Source of the DNA: Peribacillus frigoritolerans
Lineage (GTDB): Bacteria > Bacillota > Bacilli > Bacillales > DSM-1321
Assembly: GCF_001636405.1 (NCBI RefSeq)
Contig: NZ_KV440950.1
Location: forward strand, 1,015,712-1,079,711
Length of the DNA: 64,000 bases
Direction of reading: 5' to 3'
Shown: piece by piece, positions 17,286 to 25,633 of the stretch
How the letters are laid out: each line of letters starts with the position of its first letter
Position numbering within the stretch: the first letter of the stretch is position 1
Position numbers and translations under genes: made by a program
Notes under the pieces: model-generated
What the model was told of the DNA's origin: nothing
The model's input: only the letters and a program-made list of their open reading frames with translations
The model's database searches: none

Positions 17286-17342
17286 TTCTTTTTAGGCAGC
17301 TTTTTCTTTATGCAACTATTGGGGCAGGATAGTTGAAGAAGG
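17286..17342 (+). repeat. TAACGGG element, 3' half
   Basis: TTTTTAGGCAGC (second stem arm), TTTTTCTTTATG, right arm AACTATTGGGGCAGGATAGT and TGAAGAAGG. The 5' half is lost at the stop of the upstream gene. Confidence 0.8.
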
Positions 17343-17458
17343 TATGAAACCATATTGATTTGGGAACCTTTTGAAAAGGAGTGTTATGGGAAATTGGCTT
17401 AATTTTTTAGGTTATTTTAATTTGTAGAAACGAATTTTTGATTATTGAGAGGGTAGTT

Positions 17459-17932
17459 ATGAAAAAATTGTGGAAGTACCTTCTTTTAGGAGTAGGTGTT
17501 CTTTTAATATGGTTGTTTTTTTATACTGATTTGATTAAATATCCAGTTAGTTTGACAGATATGATGGTCGGTATAAAAGCAGAACCAAATCACATACCTT
17601 TCGATTATGAGGAAAGCTATGCAACTATACGTTCGTGTGGGAAAAGATGTGATAACCTTAATATCATTTATGAAGGTTCAAAAGAAAGATTAGTCGTCAT
17701 CGCTACGAATTATGTAAGTTGGGCTGATGACCCAAAATGGGGTAAAAATACAATCGTACCGGGAACGAATTATTACTACCAAAATAATGATGGAAAACAA
17801 CTGTTATTTTGGAAGGATGAAAAAGAGGAATTAGAATTGGGACTTGAATACACTGGAGAAAAGTCGTTGCCTAAAGAGGAACTTATAAAAATAGCAAAAT
17901 CAATTAAAGCTGAAGGTAAGCAATTAGATTAA
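17459..17932 (+). CDS. membrane-anchored protein, DUF4367-like C-terminus
   Basis: 157 residues. A lysine-rich start and one membrane helix (about residues 9-25) are followed by an extracellular domain with two cysteine pairs in RSCGKRCDN. The end, LPKEELIKIAKSIKAEG, is the pattern of DUF4367-type domains found in anti-sigma-like and regulatory proteins, but the match is short. ATG at 17459 has GAGAGGG 5 nt upstream. No regulator gene is adjacent. Confidence 0.6.
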   Translation: MKKLWKYLLLGVGVLLIWLFFYTDLIKYPVSLTDMMVGIKAEPNHIPFDYEESYATIRSCGKRCDNLNIIYEGSKERLVVIATNYVSWADDPKWGKNTIVPGTNYYYQNNDGKQLLFWKDEKEELELGLEYTGEKSLPKEELIKIAKSIKAEGKQLD

Positions 17933-17980
17933 TAATATTTATCCTCAACAATTGATACTGCATAAACGAAAACCCTATTA

Positions 17981-18062
17981 AGCTAACGGGTGCTTTACTT
18001 CATTAAGGGAGGTTGCTGAGGCAGCCTTTTTCTAATGGCACTGATGGGGCAGGATAATTCAG
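17981..18062 (+). repeat. TAACGGG element, full length
   Basis: AGCTAACGGGTGCTTTACTT, stem AGGTTGC/GCAGCCT with loop TGAG, TTTTTCTAATGG, right arm CACTGATGGGGCAGGATAAT. Confidence 0.85.
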
Positions 18063-18093
18063 TAACGTCGCATAAGACATATAGTGTACAAAT

Positions 18094-18127
18094 AAAAAAA
18101 GACAGTGAACCACGCTGCCTCTTTTTG
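18094..18127. terminator. imperfect bidirectional hairpin
   Basis: Arms GACAGTG and CGCTGCC (one mismatch, one G-U) flanked by A-run and T-run, between convergent genes. Best read as the terminator of the minus-strand gene. Confidence 0.45.
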
Positions 18128-18150
18128 TATGGGTTAAAGAAAACGAAGAA

Positions 18151-18465
18151 TTATTTCATCTTATCTAGTGAAATTATTCTATGTTTTAATTCTGAATTCA
18201 TATCTAAAACACCTATCACAATTTGATTATCTTCCGTCAATGTTATGTATCTGAAATAATCATCATCAGAAATCAACAAATCGGTGTCATTCGTCGTTTT
18301 TTCCATTTTGGCAAATACATCTACTGTGTACTCAAGGTGAAAAAAATCATCAAATCCCTTGCTTGAGCTACCTACCCAGGTATACAGAAAATCTTTCAGT
18401 GTGATTTGTTCAATTCCCGATAATTGTTTCTTGAATTTTAACTTATCAACTGTTACGTTTATCAT
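18151..18465 (-). CDS. hypothetical protein
   Basis: 104 residues, soluble, strand-rich and acidic in the middle (NDTDLLISDDDYFRY). AAGGAG lies 9 nt before the ATG. No domain recognised; small proteins of this type are common as unassigned accessory genes. Confidence 0.6.
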   Translation of the reverse strand: MINVTVDKLKFKKQLSGIEQITLKDFLYTWVGSSSKGFDDFFHLEYTVDVFAKMEKTTNDTDLLISDDDYFRYITLTEDNQIVIGVLDMNSELKHRIISLDKMK

Positions 18466-18823
18466 CTTTCATCACTCCTTAACGAGTCTTAATTATATAT
18501 ATTGAAGTCTCCTCCAACAATGCTATTTGCGTAACAATCCGTTTACAGTTTAGTAACTTGGTTCGTTAGATCAAGATCGGAGCTGTCTTTAAAAGGCAGC
18601 TTTTTCTTTATGCAACTATCAGGGCAGAATAGTAGTATAAGATATATTAATAAGTAGGCTGATTCAAGGAGGAATTGTGCACTTTTTTGTTGCAAGTAAA
18701 TTAAACAAACTGATGTTTAAATAATTCAAAAAAGAAAACGACATTAGGGCTGGCTGGACACACAGAGTACGGACTAACACGGTAGTTATTATTTAATTAC
18801 CACATCGATAGCTTTCAGAATAA
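18466..18823. other. intergenic region between two minus-strand genes
   Basis: Contains one TAACGGG element in + orientation (18551-18641) although both flanking genes are on the minus strand. A 15-codon frame behind AAGGAGG at 18677 (GTG) is probably a gene relic. Nothing else is visible. Confidence 0.4.
18551..18641 (+). repeat. TAACGGG element, + orientation between minus-strand genes
   Basis: Left module decayed to TAACTTGGTTCGTTAG; extended stem AGCTGTCTT/AAGGCAGCT; right arm AACTATCAGGGCAGAATAGT. It does not follow a + gene, which matters for the orientation argument in the findings. Confidence 0.85.
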
Positions 18824-18847
18824 TAAAAAAGACCCTTAAAGGGTCTG
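18824..18847 (-). terminator. intrinsic terminator of the minus-strand cyclase gene
   Basis: 8-bp stem AGACCCTT/AAGGGTCT with a minimal loop, followed on the minus strand by a T-rich stretch. Confidence 0.8.
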
Positions 18848-18899
18848 ATTAGCTAAATTGACTAATTAAGAAATTATCACATAGTTATCTTTTAAGGAG

Positions 18900-19303
18900 T
18901 TAGGAGTTAAGTTGCCGGAGAATATCATGCTTATCAACAGATCTTTTCTCAATGATTTTGCCGTCAGCAATTCGTAAAAGCATCATAAGAGAAAATTTAA
19001 CGTTTTTTCCTGTTGCGGAGGCACCATGAAATGGAATACCTGTATGCGTACCTTCAAATGTGAAATAAATGGCTACTTGATCTCCTTCAGCCACCATAGA
19101 GTTAATCTGCATTTTGAAGCCTGGGAAAGCATCAAAGTTTTTCTTTTCTGATTCGATAAGACCTTTTACGCCATAAAACGCGTATCAACTTGTGGATAAA
19201 ATACAAAGTCTTGATGGCAGAAATCTTTAAGTGCCTCATAGTTCTCTTGTTCAATTGCTTCATAAAAACTACGAATTAATTTTTTATTTGTTTCAACTGA
19301 CAT
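18900..19303 (-). pseudogene. SnoaL-like/ester cyclase family protein, frameshifted
   Basis: Start ATG at 19303 with GAGGAG 8 nt upstream gives SVETNKKLIRSFYEAIEQEN and EALKDFCHQDFVFYPQVDTR, the usual SnoaL N-terminus. The frame then hits a stop; adding one T at the run 19175-19178 continues FYGVKGLIESEKKNFDAFPG, then the C-terminal part with HTGIPFHGASATGK and SVDKHDILRQL. The ORF at 18900-19112 is only the 3' part. It lies 48 nt downstream of the MBL gene, so the two form an operon. Confidence 0.7.
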
Positions 19304-19351
19304 GATGATCTCTCCTCTCGTTCAACATGAAACCTAAATGTTTTGTCTGTT

Positions 19352-20113
19352 TTAAAATGTATATGATTCGCCATCCTCTGGCACTAAAACAGTAGAGGAG
19401 ATTTCTTTTTCATCAATAAAGCTTTTTAATTCTTTTTTTGATAAGTTCCAGTGATTGACGGCTTCCATGTGGCTCACAATAATTTTTGCATTAGGGGCAG
19501 CCTTGTACACTTCATAGATATCTTCTTTCCCCATGATAAGAGAACCACCTTCAAAGAATTGATTATCTCCACCATTTACAGCAATGATTTCTGGTTTATT
19601 TGTACTGATCACTTCTTGGACCGCGTCATACCATACCGTATCACCAGCTACATATAACGTTTTTTCACTTGGGTGTCTGAAGACAACGCCACATACTAAA
19701 CCAGCAAGTTTTAAGATTTCTCCTCTTCCGTGTTCACCTTTTGTTTTAATTAATTGGATACCTTCAAAGACTGTATCTTCCTGTAGCACTTCTACATTTT
19801 GGAAACCAACGTTTCCCACTTCTGTAGCGTCTTCTTCATTTTGTACAAACATTTTGATTTCTTTTGGCAATATTTTTTGGGCCGCCTCATCAAAGTGGTC
19901 TAAATGTAGATGAGTGACAATAACAGCATCTATATTCTGAATAATATTTTCAATCGATGTTGGTAAACTAACTAAAGGATTATTTTGATCTTGTCTTGGT
20001 GAATTTGGGAACGGTGGGTACGTACCTTTCTCAGCTAACATGGGATCTATTAAAAACTTTTTGCCTGCATATTCGACAACAAGTGTTGCATTTCGAATTT
20101 GTTTGATTTTCAT
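19352..20113 (-). CDS. MBL fold metallo-hydrolase
   Basis: 253 residues with the metallo-beta-lactamase fold: VIVTHLHLDHFDE (metal ligands HxHxDH, about residue 66), GEHGRG, YVAGDTVW (bridging Asp, about 165) and VSHMEAVNHW. Proteins of this type include YfiT/UlaG-like hydrolases; the substrate cannot be read. Co-transcribed with the SnoaL-like gene and divergent from an Lrp/AsnC regulator 117 bp away, which probably controls it. Confidence 0.85.
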   Translation of the reverse strand: MKIKQIRNATLVVEYAGKKFLIDPMLAEKGTYPPFPNSPRQDQNNPLVSLPTSIENIIQNIDAVIVTHLHLDHFDEAAQKILPKEIKMFVQNEEDATEVGNVGFQNVEVLQEDTVFEGIQLIKTKGEHGRGEILKLAGLVCGVVFRHPSEKTLYVAGDTVWYDAVQEVISTNKPEIIAVNGGDNQFFEGGSLIMGKEDIYEVYKAAPNAKIIVSHMEAVNHWNLSKKELKSFIDEKEISSTVLVPEDGESYTF

Positions 20114-20182
20114 CTTTATCGCTCCTTTTCTTTAATCTACGTATAGTTTATACTATGGCCAATTAGCAAATACATAGATAAA

Positions 20183-20210
20183 ATCAAGTCTTTCGGGTAT
20201 TTGACTTGAT
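20183..20210. promoter_or_regulatory. inverted repeat operator in a divergent promoter region
   Basis: Perfect 8-bp arms ATCAAGTC/GACTTGAT separated by 12 bp, centred between the MBL gene and the Lrp/AsnC gene. Candidate binding site for the Lrp/AsnC protein; no experimental support. Confidence 0.6.
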
Positions 20211-20230
20211 AAATGAAAGGATTTGAATAA

Positions 20231-20641
20231 ATGTTAGATAATACGGATATGGGTATCTTACATGAACTATCTAAAAACAGTCGAATCACGATGAAAGAAT
20301 TGGGGGAGAAAGTCCATTTGACCGGTCAAGCAGCTGCATCCAGAGTTGCCAAATTAGAAGATAATGGAGTGATTGAGGGGTATTCCATTAAAGTTAATCA
20401 AGTTAAATTAGGTTGTTTTATCCATGCTTTTATTACAATCATTACACAAAGCACTTATCACCAACCTTATCTGTCGTTCGTAAAAACACAAGAACAATAC
20501 ATCATAAATAACTATAAAATCAGTGGAGATGGCTGTTATCTTCTTGAATGCAAATTTCCATCAAATGAACTTCTAAATCAATTTTTGGAAGACTTAAACG
20601 AGCATGTAAATTATAAATTATCGATTGTTATTAATAAATAG
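20231..20641 (+). CDS. Lrp/AsnC family transcriptional regulator
   Basis: 136 residues. N-terminal helix-turn-helix: LDNTDMGILHELSKNSRITM then LTGQAAASRVAKLEDNGVIEGYSI, the typical Lrp pattern. The C-terminal half is a ligand-binding RAM-type domain with GDGCYLLECKF. AAAGGA lies 9 nt before the ATG. Divergent from the MBL/SnoaL operon, with an inverted repeat between them, suggesting local regulation. Confidence 0.88.
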   Translation: MLDNTDMGILHELSKNSRITMKELGEKVHLTGQAAASRVAKLEDNGVIEGYSIKVNQVKLGCFIHAFITIITQSTYHQPYLSFVKTQEQYIINNYKISGDGCYLLECKFPSNELLNQFLEDLNEHVNYKLSIVINK

Positions 20642-20673
20642 TGTATATGGGTAGTTTGTGAACAAATATACTT

Positions 20674-20759
20674 AAACTAACGGGTGCGTCAGCTGAAGAT
20701 TGGAGCTGTCTTTAAGGCAGCTTTTTCTTTATGCAATTAACGGAGCAGTTTAGTTTAAT
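20674..20759 (+). repeat. TAACGGG element, full length
   Basis: AACTAACGGGTGCGTCAGCT, terminator AGCTGTC-TTTAA-GGCAGCT, right arm AATTAACGGAGCAGTTTAGT. Confidence 0.9.
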
Positions 20760-20785
20760 AACAGTTGAATAAACCAGTATGAAAT

Positions 20786-20817
20786 CCTTACTTCTATGCA
20801 GGAAGTAAGGGTTTTTT
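20786..20817 (+). terminator. strong intrinsic terminator
   Basis: 9-bp stem CCTTACTTC/GAAGTAAGG with loop TATGCAG, then GTTTTTTG. Located 25 nt after the element, so the Lrp gene has two terminators in series. Confidence 0.85.
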
Positions 20818-20877
20818 GTTGAATGATTAAATTAGAATATTATGGAATTTCTATATGATTGAGTAGGAGGGATTAAA

Positions 20878-21324
20878 ATGTCCTTTAAGAAGGTTAAGAA
20901 AGAATTTAAGCTTGTTGGATTAAAAGGTTGTGGGGAGTTTGTTAACTTTGGTAATGAAGTCCCATTGCTTGCAAAGCAACTTTTAAGTCGCTCAAACGAA
21001 ATCCTAAATTCAATAGAAACTGAAATTGCATTATTTGAACCTAAAAAGAATGAGGAACATAGGATAGGTCATTATTATATAGGGCTAGTCGTAAGTGAGA
21101 AATTAAATGAAGTACCATCAGGAATGGATTATATTGAAACGGTTAAAAGTTACGTAACAACAAGAGGAAATATTTCGAATTTGAGAGTGCTTCATTTGAA
21201 TTTATTGAATTGGGCAGAAGAACAAGATTATCAAAGAGATCTTGATTCTTATATAATAGAGACCTATCACCCTATGGTGGAAGGAGAAGAAGAGGTACAG
21301 ATTTACTTACCAATTCAGGCTTAA
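20878..21324 (+). CDS. GyrI-like small-molecule-binding (effector-binding) domain protein
   Basis: 148 residues consisting of a stand-alone GyrI/AraC effector-binding-type domain: FKLVGLKGCGEFVNFGNEVP at the N-terminus and the C-terminal YIIETYHPMVEGEEEVQIYLPI. In this family the last strand IYLPI is characteristic. No DNA-binding domain is present, so it may sequester or hydrolyse a small ligand. TAGGAGGG precedes the ATG. Confidence 0.75.
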   Translation: MSFKKVKKEFKLVGLKGCGEFVNFGNEVPLLAKQLLSRSNEILNSIETEIALFEPKKNEEHRIGHYYIGLVVSEKLNEVPSGMDYIETVKSYVTTRGNISNLRVLHLNLLNWAEEQDYQRDLDSYIIETYHPMVEGEEEVQIYLPIQA

Positions 21325-21356
21325 AAGTGATAAATCAAAAACTTCTTCAACATACA

Positions 21357-21376
21357 GAGAGTTTAGTTGAATAAAG
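21357..21376 (+). repeat. TAACGGG element, terminal fragment
   Basis: GAGAGTTTAGTTGAATAAAG: only the distal end of the right arm. Confidence 0.45.
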
Positions 21377-21439
21377 TAACATTAATAAAAAGGGGAAATA
21401 TGTATAAGGTATAGAAAGGAATATTGAAAGTTATTGAAG

Positions 21440-21859
21440 ATGAGGGAAAAACTATTAAGAGTAGGAACTACTTATATCCCAGTCACCAATGTTGAACTTT
21501 CTACAGAATGGTATGTAATTAATTTAGGTGCTGAGTTAAGTTATAAGGATGATGATAAAGCTATTCTTAACCTTGCAAATCAAAGCATCTTCTTAGTTAA
21601 ATCAAATATGGACCAAACCTCAAATTTCTATGATGTTTATGGTCAGGAACGTTTCTCGATGACATTTGAAGTTAATGGATTAAGTGCATTAGAATCGTTA
21701 CATAATGAATTTGTTAATAAAGAAATGAGAGTTGGAGAAATTGAAGATAGGGGACACTCAGGAAGGAACTTTGTTTTCTTCGATCTAGATGGAAACAAAT
21801 TCGATGTTTGGAGTGAATTAAGTCCAAGTTTCAAAGACAAATTCTTAATTAACCAATAA
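21440..21859 (+). CDS. VOC family protein
   Basis: 139 residues, single VOC domain: TTYIPVTNVELSTEWYVINL and C-terminal FFDLDGNKFDVWSE. The glutamate at the end of the last motif fits a metal ligand. The ribosome binding site is weak for both the ATG at 21440 and the TTG at 21434, so the start is uncertain by two codons. Confidence 0.8.
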   Translation: MREKLLRVGTTYIPVTNVELSTEWYVINLGAELSYKDDDKAILNLANQSIFLVKSNMDQTSNFYDVYGQERFSMTFEVNGLSALESLHNEFVNKEMRVGEIEDRGHSGRNFVFFDLDGNKFDVWSELSPSFKDKFLINQ

Positions 21860-21870
21860 AAATATCTTGG

Positions 21871-21903
21871 TGCAATAATCGAAAAAGATTATTGCATTTT
21901 TTT
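21871..21903 (+). terminator. intrinsic terminator after VOC gene
   Basis: 10-bp perfect stem TGCAATAATC/GATTATTGCA with loop GAAAAA, then seven T. Confidence 0.92.
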
Positions 21904-21973
21904 CTTTTTATGGTGGTATTCCTATATTAGTTGAAGATAAATTTAAAAGATAATTCTGTTAAACATTTCACTT

Positions 21974-22060
21974 AAACTAACGGGTGCGTTAGCTGAATAA
22001 CGGAGCTGTCTTAAGGCAGCTTGTTTTTATGCAACTATCTGGGTAGGTTAGTTCCATAAG
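21974..22060 (+). repeat. TAACGGG element, full length
   Basis: AACTAACGGGTGCGTTAGCT, stem AGCTGTC-TTAA-GGCAGCT, right arm AACTATCTGGGTAGGTTAGT then TCCATAAG. Lies between convergent genes. Confidence 0.9.
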
Positions 22061-22091
22061 CGTTGTGTACTCGAATTACCAAGGGCTTAGT

Positions 22092-22337
22092 TTAATTATT
22101 TTTACCCAACTTCTCGTTACCCCGTTTAAAGTTACCCGTAATTTTAGCTAACAATAACTGTAGTTCTGTTATATTATCTTCAACTTCATTGATTCTTTCT
22201 ATAAGACGCAGTGCCTCACTATCCTTTAAAAATTTAATTTGTTTACCTTTGTAATAGATTACTACTGTTCCATTTTTCGTTATTCGATAAGTAAATGGTT
22301 CTTCACTTAATCTGTTTCGTTTGTCTATATCGCTCAC
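22092..22337 (-). CDS. conserved hypothetical protein
   Basis: 81 residues: strand-rich N-terminal part (FTYRITKNGTVVIYYKGKQI) and a C-terminal helix with leucine spacing suitable for a coiled coil (about residues 43-66). GTG start at 22337 with GGGAG about 8 nt upstream. Domain not recognised. Confidence 0.6.
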   Translation of the reverse strand: MSDIDKRNRLSEEPFTYRITKNGTVVIYYKGKQIKFLKDSEALRLIERINEVEDNITELQLLLAKITGNFKRGNEKLGKNN

Positions 22338-22456
22338 TGCACCGTCTCCCTACTCATTATAGTTCAAAGATTATATTCAAAAAGGCAGTTGATTTTCCTG
22401 TTTTATTTAAATATTTTTATTCACAGTCTGTGTCAAATCTGCGATAAGTCTTATAG

Positions 22457-22526
22457 AACTAACGGGTGTTCGTTAATTAGTGAGCTGTGACGATCGGCCC
22501 TTTTCTTACAGGATAGTCTGAATAAG
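22457..22526 (+). repeat. TAACGGG element, degenerate
   Basis: AACTAACGGGTGTTCGTTAA, hairpin GAGCTGTGACGATCGGCCC decayed, CTTTTCTTACAGGATAGTCT then GAATAAG. Confidence 0.65.
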
Positions 22527-22629
22527 ATATGAGTAATCAGCATAATTCTTATTTCAAAATAGATATATATCCGTTTCGGATCTATTCATTAGTTCATATC
22601 CTATTAATACTAGGGAGGAGATGAATAGA

Positions 22630-23016
22630 TTGGCATCTAATGATGAATTGATTTGTCAAAAGTTTGCTAAGATTATCGGCGGCCAAGAAGGATTTGCGGG
22701 TGGCAAATGTGTGGCAACCATAAATCGAAATGAACTCAAAGTGAAAATTTTAGGGAAACGTTTTAGAGTAACTTCTTCTTTCTCATTTGAATCCAGAGAT
22801 AATCATACTGGACGGGCATTGTGCCTAGGCAGGGTAGCACTCTTGCAAAAAGAAGTCGAGAATTTTGTTGCTTCCATTCTTAAACAAGGAATAATAGTTT
22901 CATCCATACACAATGAGTGGCTTTTCGATAAACCGAATTTGGTTTACGTTAATATCGAAGCTGTTGATGATCCATTAGTTTTTGCAAAGAAAGTCAGAAA
23001 AGCGCTACGGAACTAA
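22630..23016 (+). CDS. DUF1259 (LppY/LpqO-like) domain protein
   Basis: About 128 residues. The family is recognised from GRALCLGRVALLQKEVENFV, IHNEWLFDKPNLVYVNIEA and the end DPLVFAKKVRKALRN. Function of DUF1259 is unknown. The ATG at 22621 is only 2 nt from GGAGG, so the TTG at 22630 (11 nt) is the better start. A short palindrome ATCCG-TTT-CGGAT lies about 40 bp upstream. Confidence 0.75.
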   Translation: MASNDELICQKFAKIIGGQEGFAGGKCVATINRNELKVKILGKRFRVTSSFSFESRDNHTGRALCLGRVALLQKEVENFVASILKQGIIVSSIHNEWLFDKPNLVYVNIEAVDDPLVFAKKVRKALRN

Positions 23017-23077
23017 CGTATTTCCCCAAATTGGTAAACTGGAGCTGGCATAAACACGGTAATAAACGAGTTTTGTT

Positions 23078-23165
23078 GAACGAAGGGTGCGTTAGCTGCT
23101 GGCTGGGGCTGTCCTTAAGACAGCCTTTTGTTATGGAACCATCGGGGCAGGATAGTGGAAGAAGG
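23078..23165 (+). repeat. TAACGGG element with changed stem pairs
   Basis: GAACGAAGGGTGCGTTAGCT, stem GGCTGTC/GACAGCC perfectly paired, CTTTTGTTATGG, right arm AACCATCGGGGCAGGATAGT. The stem replaces A-T by G-C and G-U by A-U relative to the common form. Confidence 0.88.
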
Positions 23166-23245
23166 AATTTATTGATCAGCTAAAGAATAGTATTCGGTAA
23201 AGGTTGATCTTAATGATTAAACAAACCTAATATCAGGAGGGAAAA

Positions 23246-23533
23246 ATGGTTGATAATAGTTATGAGAAACAACATTTGAAAAAACTCAGGATTTTTATTT
23301 ATATCACGATAGCATTAATATTTTCAATGATATTTCTATTTATTAGCATTTTTCTTTTGTTTTTTTCTATGTCAGGCATTTTAGACTTTGTGTATTTTAC
23401 ACCCCAAATAGCCATTTTCTCATTCTTGATTTCTATTATATTTTCTGTTTTAGCTATAAAAAATCTCTTTGGTAAGATTTTGTTAGCATTAAACATATTT
23501 CTCATGCTATTTATGATTTTTTATGGTCCATAA
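23246..23533 (+). CDS. small multi-pass membrane protein, unknown function
   Basis: 95 residues: charged N-terminus (YEKQHLKKLR) and three hydrophobic helices rich in F, I and L. AGGAGGG precedes the ATG. Own terminator follows. Family not recognised. Confidence 0.6.
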   Translation: MVDNSYEKQHLKKLRIFIYITIALIFSMIFLFISIFLLFFSMSGILDFVYFTPQIAIFSFLISIIFSVLAIKNLFGKILLALNIFLMLFMIFYGP

Positions 23534-23550
23534 CTAGATACCATTAAATG

Positions 23551-23596
23551 AGGACTGCACATTTTAGATATGACTAATATGTGTAGTCCTTTTTCT
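23551..23596 (+). terminator. intrinsic terminator
   Basis: 12-bp arms AGGACTGCACAT/ATGTGTAGTCCT (one mismatch) followed by TTTTTC. Confidence 0.8.
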
Positions 23597-23706
23597 ATCA
23601 ATTGTGGAAAAATGTTTGTTTTTTGAAGGTGATTCTCTTATTTTGTTGTATTTTTACTAATTGATAGGTTCATTCAAAATACAGTAAAAAAACGGAGGGA
23701 AATCAC

Positions 23707-24567
23707 ATGTTTAACAATTGGAAAAAAACACTGATGGCTGGAGTGATCAGCTTATCCTTGCTAGGTACTGGGTATGTCAGTCATGACCTGATCTCCTCGC
23801 AAAACGTCTCGGCTGAACCGGCAGCTAATAATGCACCAGGGCATTTGAAAAAAGCGGAGTCTTCCCAGCTTGATGAAATTATCAAACGTGGATACATCCG
23901 GGTAGGAATGACGGGGGACTACAAACCATTTACCTATTTGAACCCGGAAACGAATGAGTATGAAGGCTTTGACGCGGACGCTGCCAAAGAGCTTGGCAAA
24001 GATCTTGGTGTAGAGGTGAAATTTGTCGCGACCACATGGCCTACGATGATGAAAGACCTGCAAGCGGACAAATTTGATATCGCTGTGGGCGGTGTGACCC
24101 GCAACACTGCCAGACAAAAAAGCGCTTATGTGTCCCAAGGTTACCTTTCATTCGGTAAGGTGCCTTTGATTCGCAAGGAAGATAAAGACAAGTATCTGAC
24201 CATTGAAGATATCAACAAGCCTTCTGTGCGCATTGGCGTAAACCCAGGCGGAACAAACGAAGAATTTGTCCGTCAGTATCTAAGCGATGCTAACATAACG
24301 GTTGTAGAAAACAACCTTGATATCCCACATCTTGTAGCAGAAGGTACGTATGATGTTATGATCACTGACACAGTAGAAGCAATGCTGTATGCAAAAGCTG
24401 ATTCAAGATTGCATGCGGCTCAAACCGACAAGCCTTTCACAAACAGTGAAAAAGGTTATATGATCCCAAGAGGTGATTTCATTTATGCAAGCTACTTGGA
24501 AATGTGGATGGATGAAATGAAGCTCCAGGGTAAATTTGATGCCCTCTACAAAAAGTGGGTGGAATAG
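23707..24567 (+). CDS. secreted substrate-binding-type protein, cyclohexadienyl dehydratase-like
   Basis: 286 residues with a signal peptide (basic KK at 6-7, hydrophobic core about 10-24, predicted cleavage in NVSAEPA). The mature part is a type 2 periplasmic-binding fold: GYIRVGMTGDYKPFTYL, WPTMMKDLQADKFDIAVGG, VNPGGTNEEFVRQYL and VMITDTVEAML. These blocks match the cyclohexadienyl/arogenate dehydratase (PheC) branch rather than amino-acid ABC binding proteins, so it may be an enzyme of phenylalanine synthesis or salvage. No ABC permease is adjacent, in line with this. GC content is visibly higher than in neighbours. Confidence 0.75.
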   Translation: MFNNWKKTLMAGVISLSLLGTGYVSHDLISSQNVSAEPAANNAPGHLKKAESSQLDEIIKRGYIRVGMTGDYKPFTYLNPETNEYEGFDADAAKELGKDLGVEVKFVATTWPTMMKDLQADKFDIAVGGVTRNTARQKSAYVSQGYLSFGKVPLIRKEDKDKYLTIEDINKPSVRIGVNPGGTNEEFVRQYLSDANITVVENNLDIPHLVAEGTYDVMITDTVEAMLYAKADSRLHAAQTDKPFTNSEKGYMIPRGDFIYASYLEMWMDEMKLQGKFDALYKKWVE

Positions 24568-24634
24568 AATATTGAGGTGCTGCCCATTTATTGCAACACC
24601 TGTGTTAGTACCTTAAAAAAGGCCATCATTTGAA

Positions 24635-24682
24635 AACAAGCGTAACCCCGTTTAAACTTTGGGCGGGGTTACGCTTGTTCAA
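24635..24682 (+). terminator. long intrinsic terminator
   Basis: 16-bp perfect arms AACAAGCGTAACCCCG and CGGGGTTACGCTTGTT with a 13-nt loop. The same arm sequence ACAAGCATAACCCCG recurs in the hairpin at 26010. Confidence 0.9.
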
Positions 24683-24854
24683 TTTGACCATTATGGTAAA
24701 TATAATACTTGGGTTGAATATATAAAATCAATAATGTTAAATAACAAATTAATATTATTGATTTTTTTGGTTTAATAATTTAATTTTAGTATTTATATTT
24801 TTGATTTATTGTTATATAATCGATTCAACTAAAAGGGAGGAATTGCATTCCATT

Positions 24855-25220
24855 ATGGCTTATAAAGTAATCACAGAGTGTCCTGTCTGCAGTAAAACAT
24901 TGAAAATTACAAAGTTGCAGTGCTCTCATTGCCACACTACGATTGAAAATGAGTTTGAATTATCTAAGCTGGCATCCTTATCGAAGGATCAGCTTCATTT
25001 TGTGGAAGTATTTTTAACATGCAGAGGGAATATCAAAGAAGTTGAAAAGGAGCTGGGGATTTCGTATCCCACGGTTCGCGGCAAGCTAACAGACATCATT
25101 TCATCCCTTGGATATGTGCAGAAGAAGAAAAATGAAGTAGACGAGAAAAAGGTTGTCACCATGTTGGAAAATGGCGAAATCACACCAGAAGAAGCCATTA
25201 AGCTCTTAAAAGAGGAATAG
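24855..25220 (+). CDS. DUF2089 family zinc-ribbon regulator-like protein
   Basis: About 121 residues. A zinc ribbon comes first (CPVCSKTL, then CSHCHT), followed by a helix-turn-helix-like segment (GNIKEVEKELGISYPTVRGK), which is the DUF2089 pattern, and a C-terminal MLENGEITPEEAIKLLKEE helix pair resembling a SHOCT-like end. Likely a DNA-binding regulator of its own operon. ATG at 24855 is preferred although GGGAGG is 14 nt away; the TTG at 24843 is too near to it. Confidence 0.8.
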   Translation: MAYKVITECPVCSKTLKITKLQCSHCHTTIENEFELSKLASLSKDQLHFVEVFLTCRGNIKEVEKELGISYPTVRGKLTDIISSLGYVQKKKNEVDEKKVVTMLENGEITPEEAIKLLKEE

Positions 25221-25233
25221 GGGGGAATTTATC

Positions 25234-25623
25234 ATGAAAGAGGAAATTACAAGAGTGTTAACAATGGTTCAAGAAGGGAAAATTGACGCAGATAAGGGAT
25301 CTGAACTGATTCAAGTCTTAAAAGAGAAAGAAGAGACAGGTAATAAGCTTTTGGAAAAACCGACAAAATATTTAGATAAAACATTAAAAATTCGTGTTGT
25401 ATCAGCTGAAAATGATAACGTCACGGTCAACTTGCCTATAAAACTGGTCAAGGTAGTATTAATGGCTGGACACAGCATCGCAGCGAGTATTCCTCAATCG
25501 GAAAAATACGTTAAGGATGTAGACATAAGCCTTATTATGGAAGCAATCGAAAACGAATTAGATGGCCAAATTGTTGATATTAAATCGGCAAACGGGGATA
25601 CCGTTTCAGTCATCATTGATTAG
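25234..25623 (+). CDS. SHOCT-like domain protein of the DUF2089 operon
   Basis: 129 residues. The N-terminus ITRVLTMVQEGKIDADKGSE and LIQVLKEKEE is a short helical SHOCT-like module also found at the start of YvlB-type proteins; the rest carries two similar strand-rich halves (TLKIRVVSAENDNVTVNLPI and GQIVDIKSANGDTVSVIID). AGGGGGG lies upstream, 13 nt after the DUF2089 stop. Probably part of an envelope-stress-type operon, as inferred from domain company only. Confidence 0.7.
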   Translation: MKEEITRVLTMVQEGKIDADKGSELIQVLKEKEETGNKLLEKPTKYLDKTLKIRVVSAENDNVTVNLPIKLVKVVLMAGHSIAASIPQSEKYVKDVDISLIMEAIENELDGQIVDIKSANGDTVSVIID

Positions 25624-25633
25624 TGAGTTGTTT

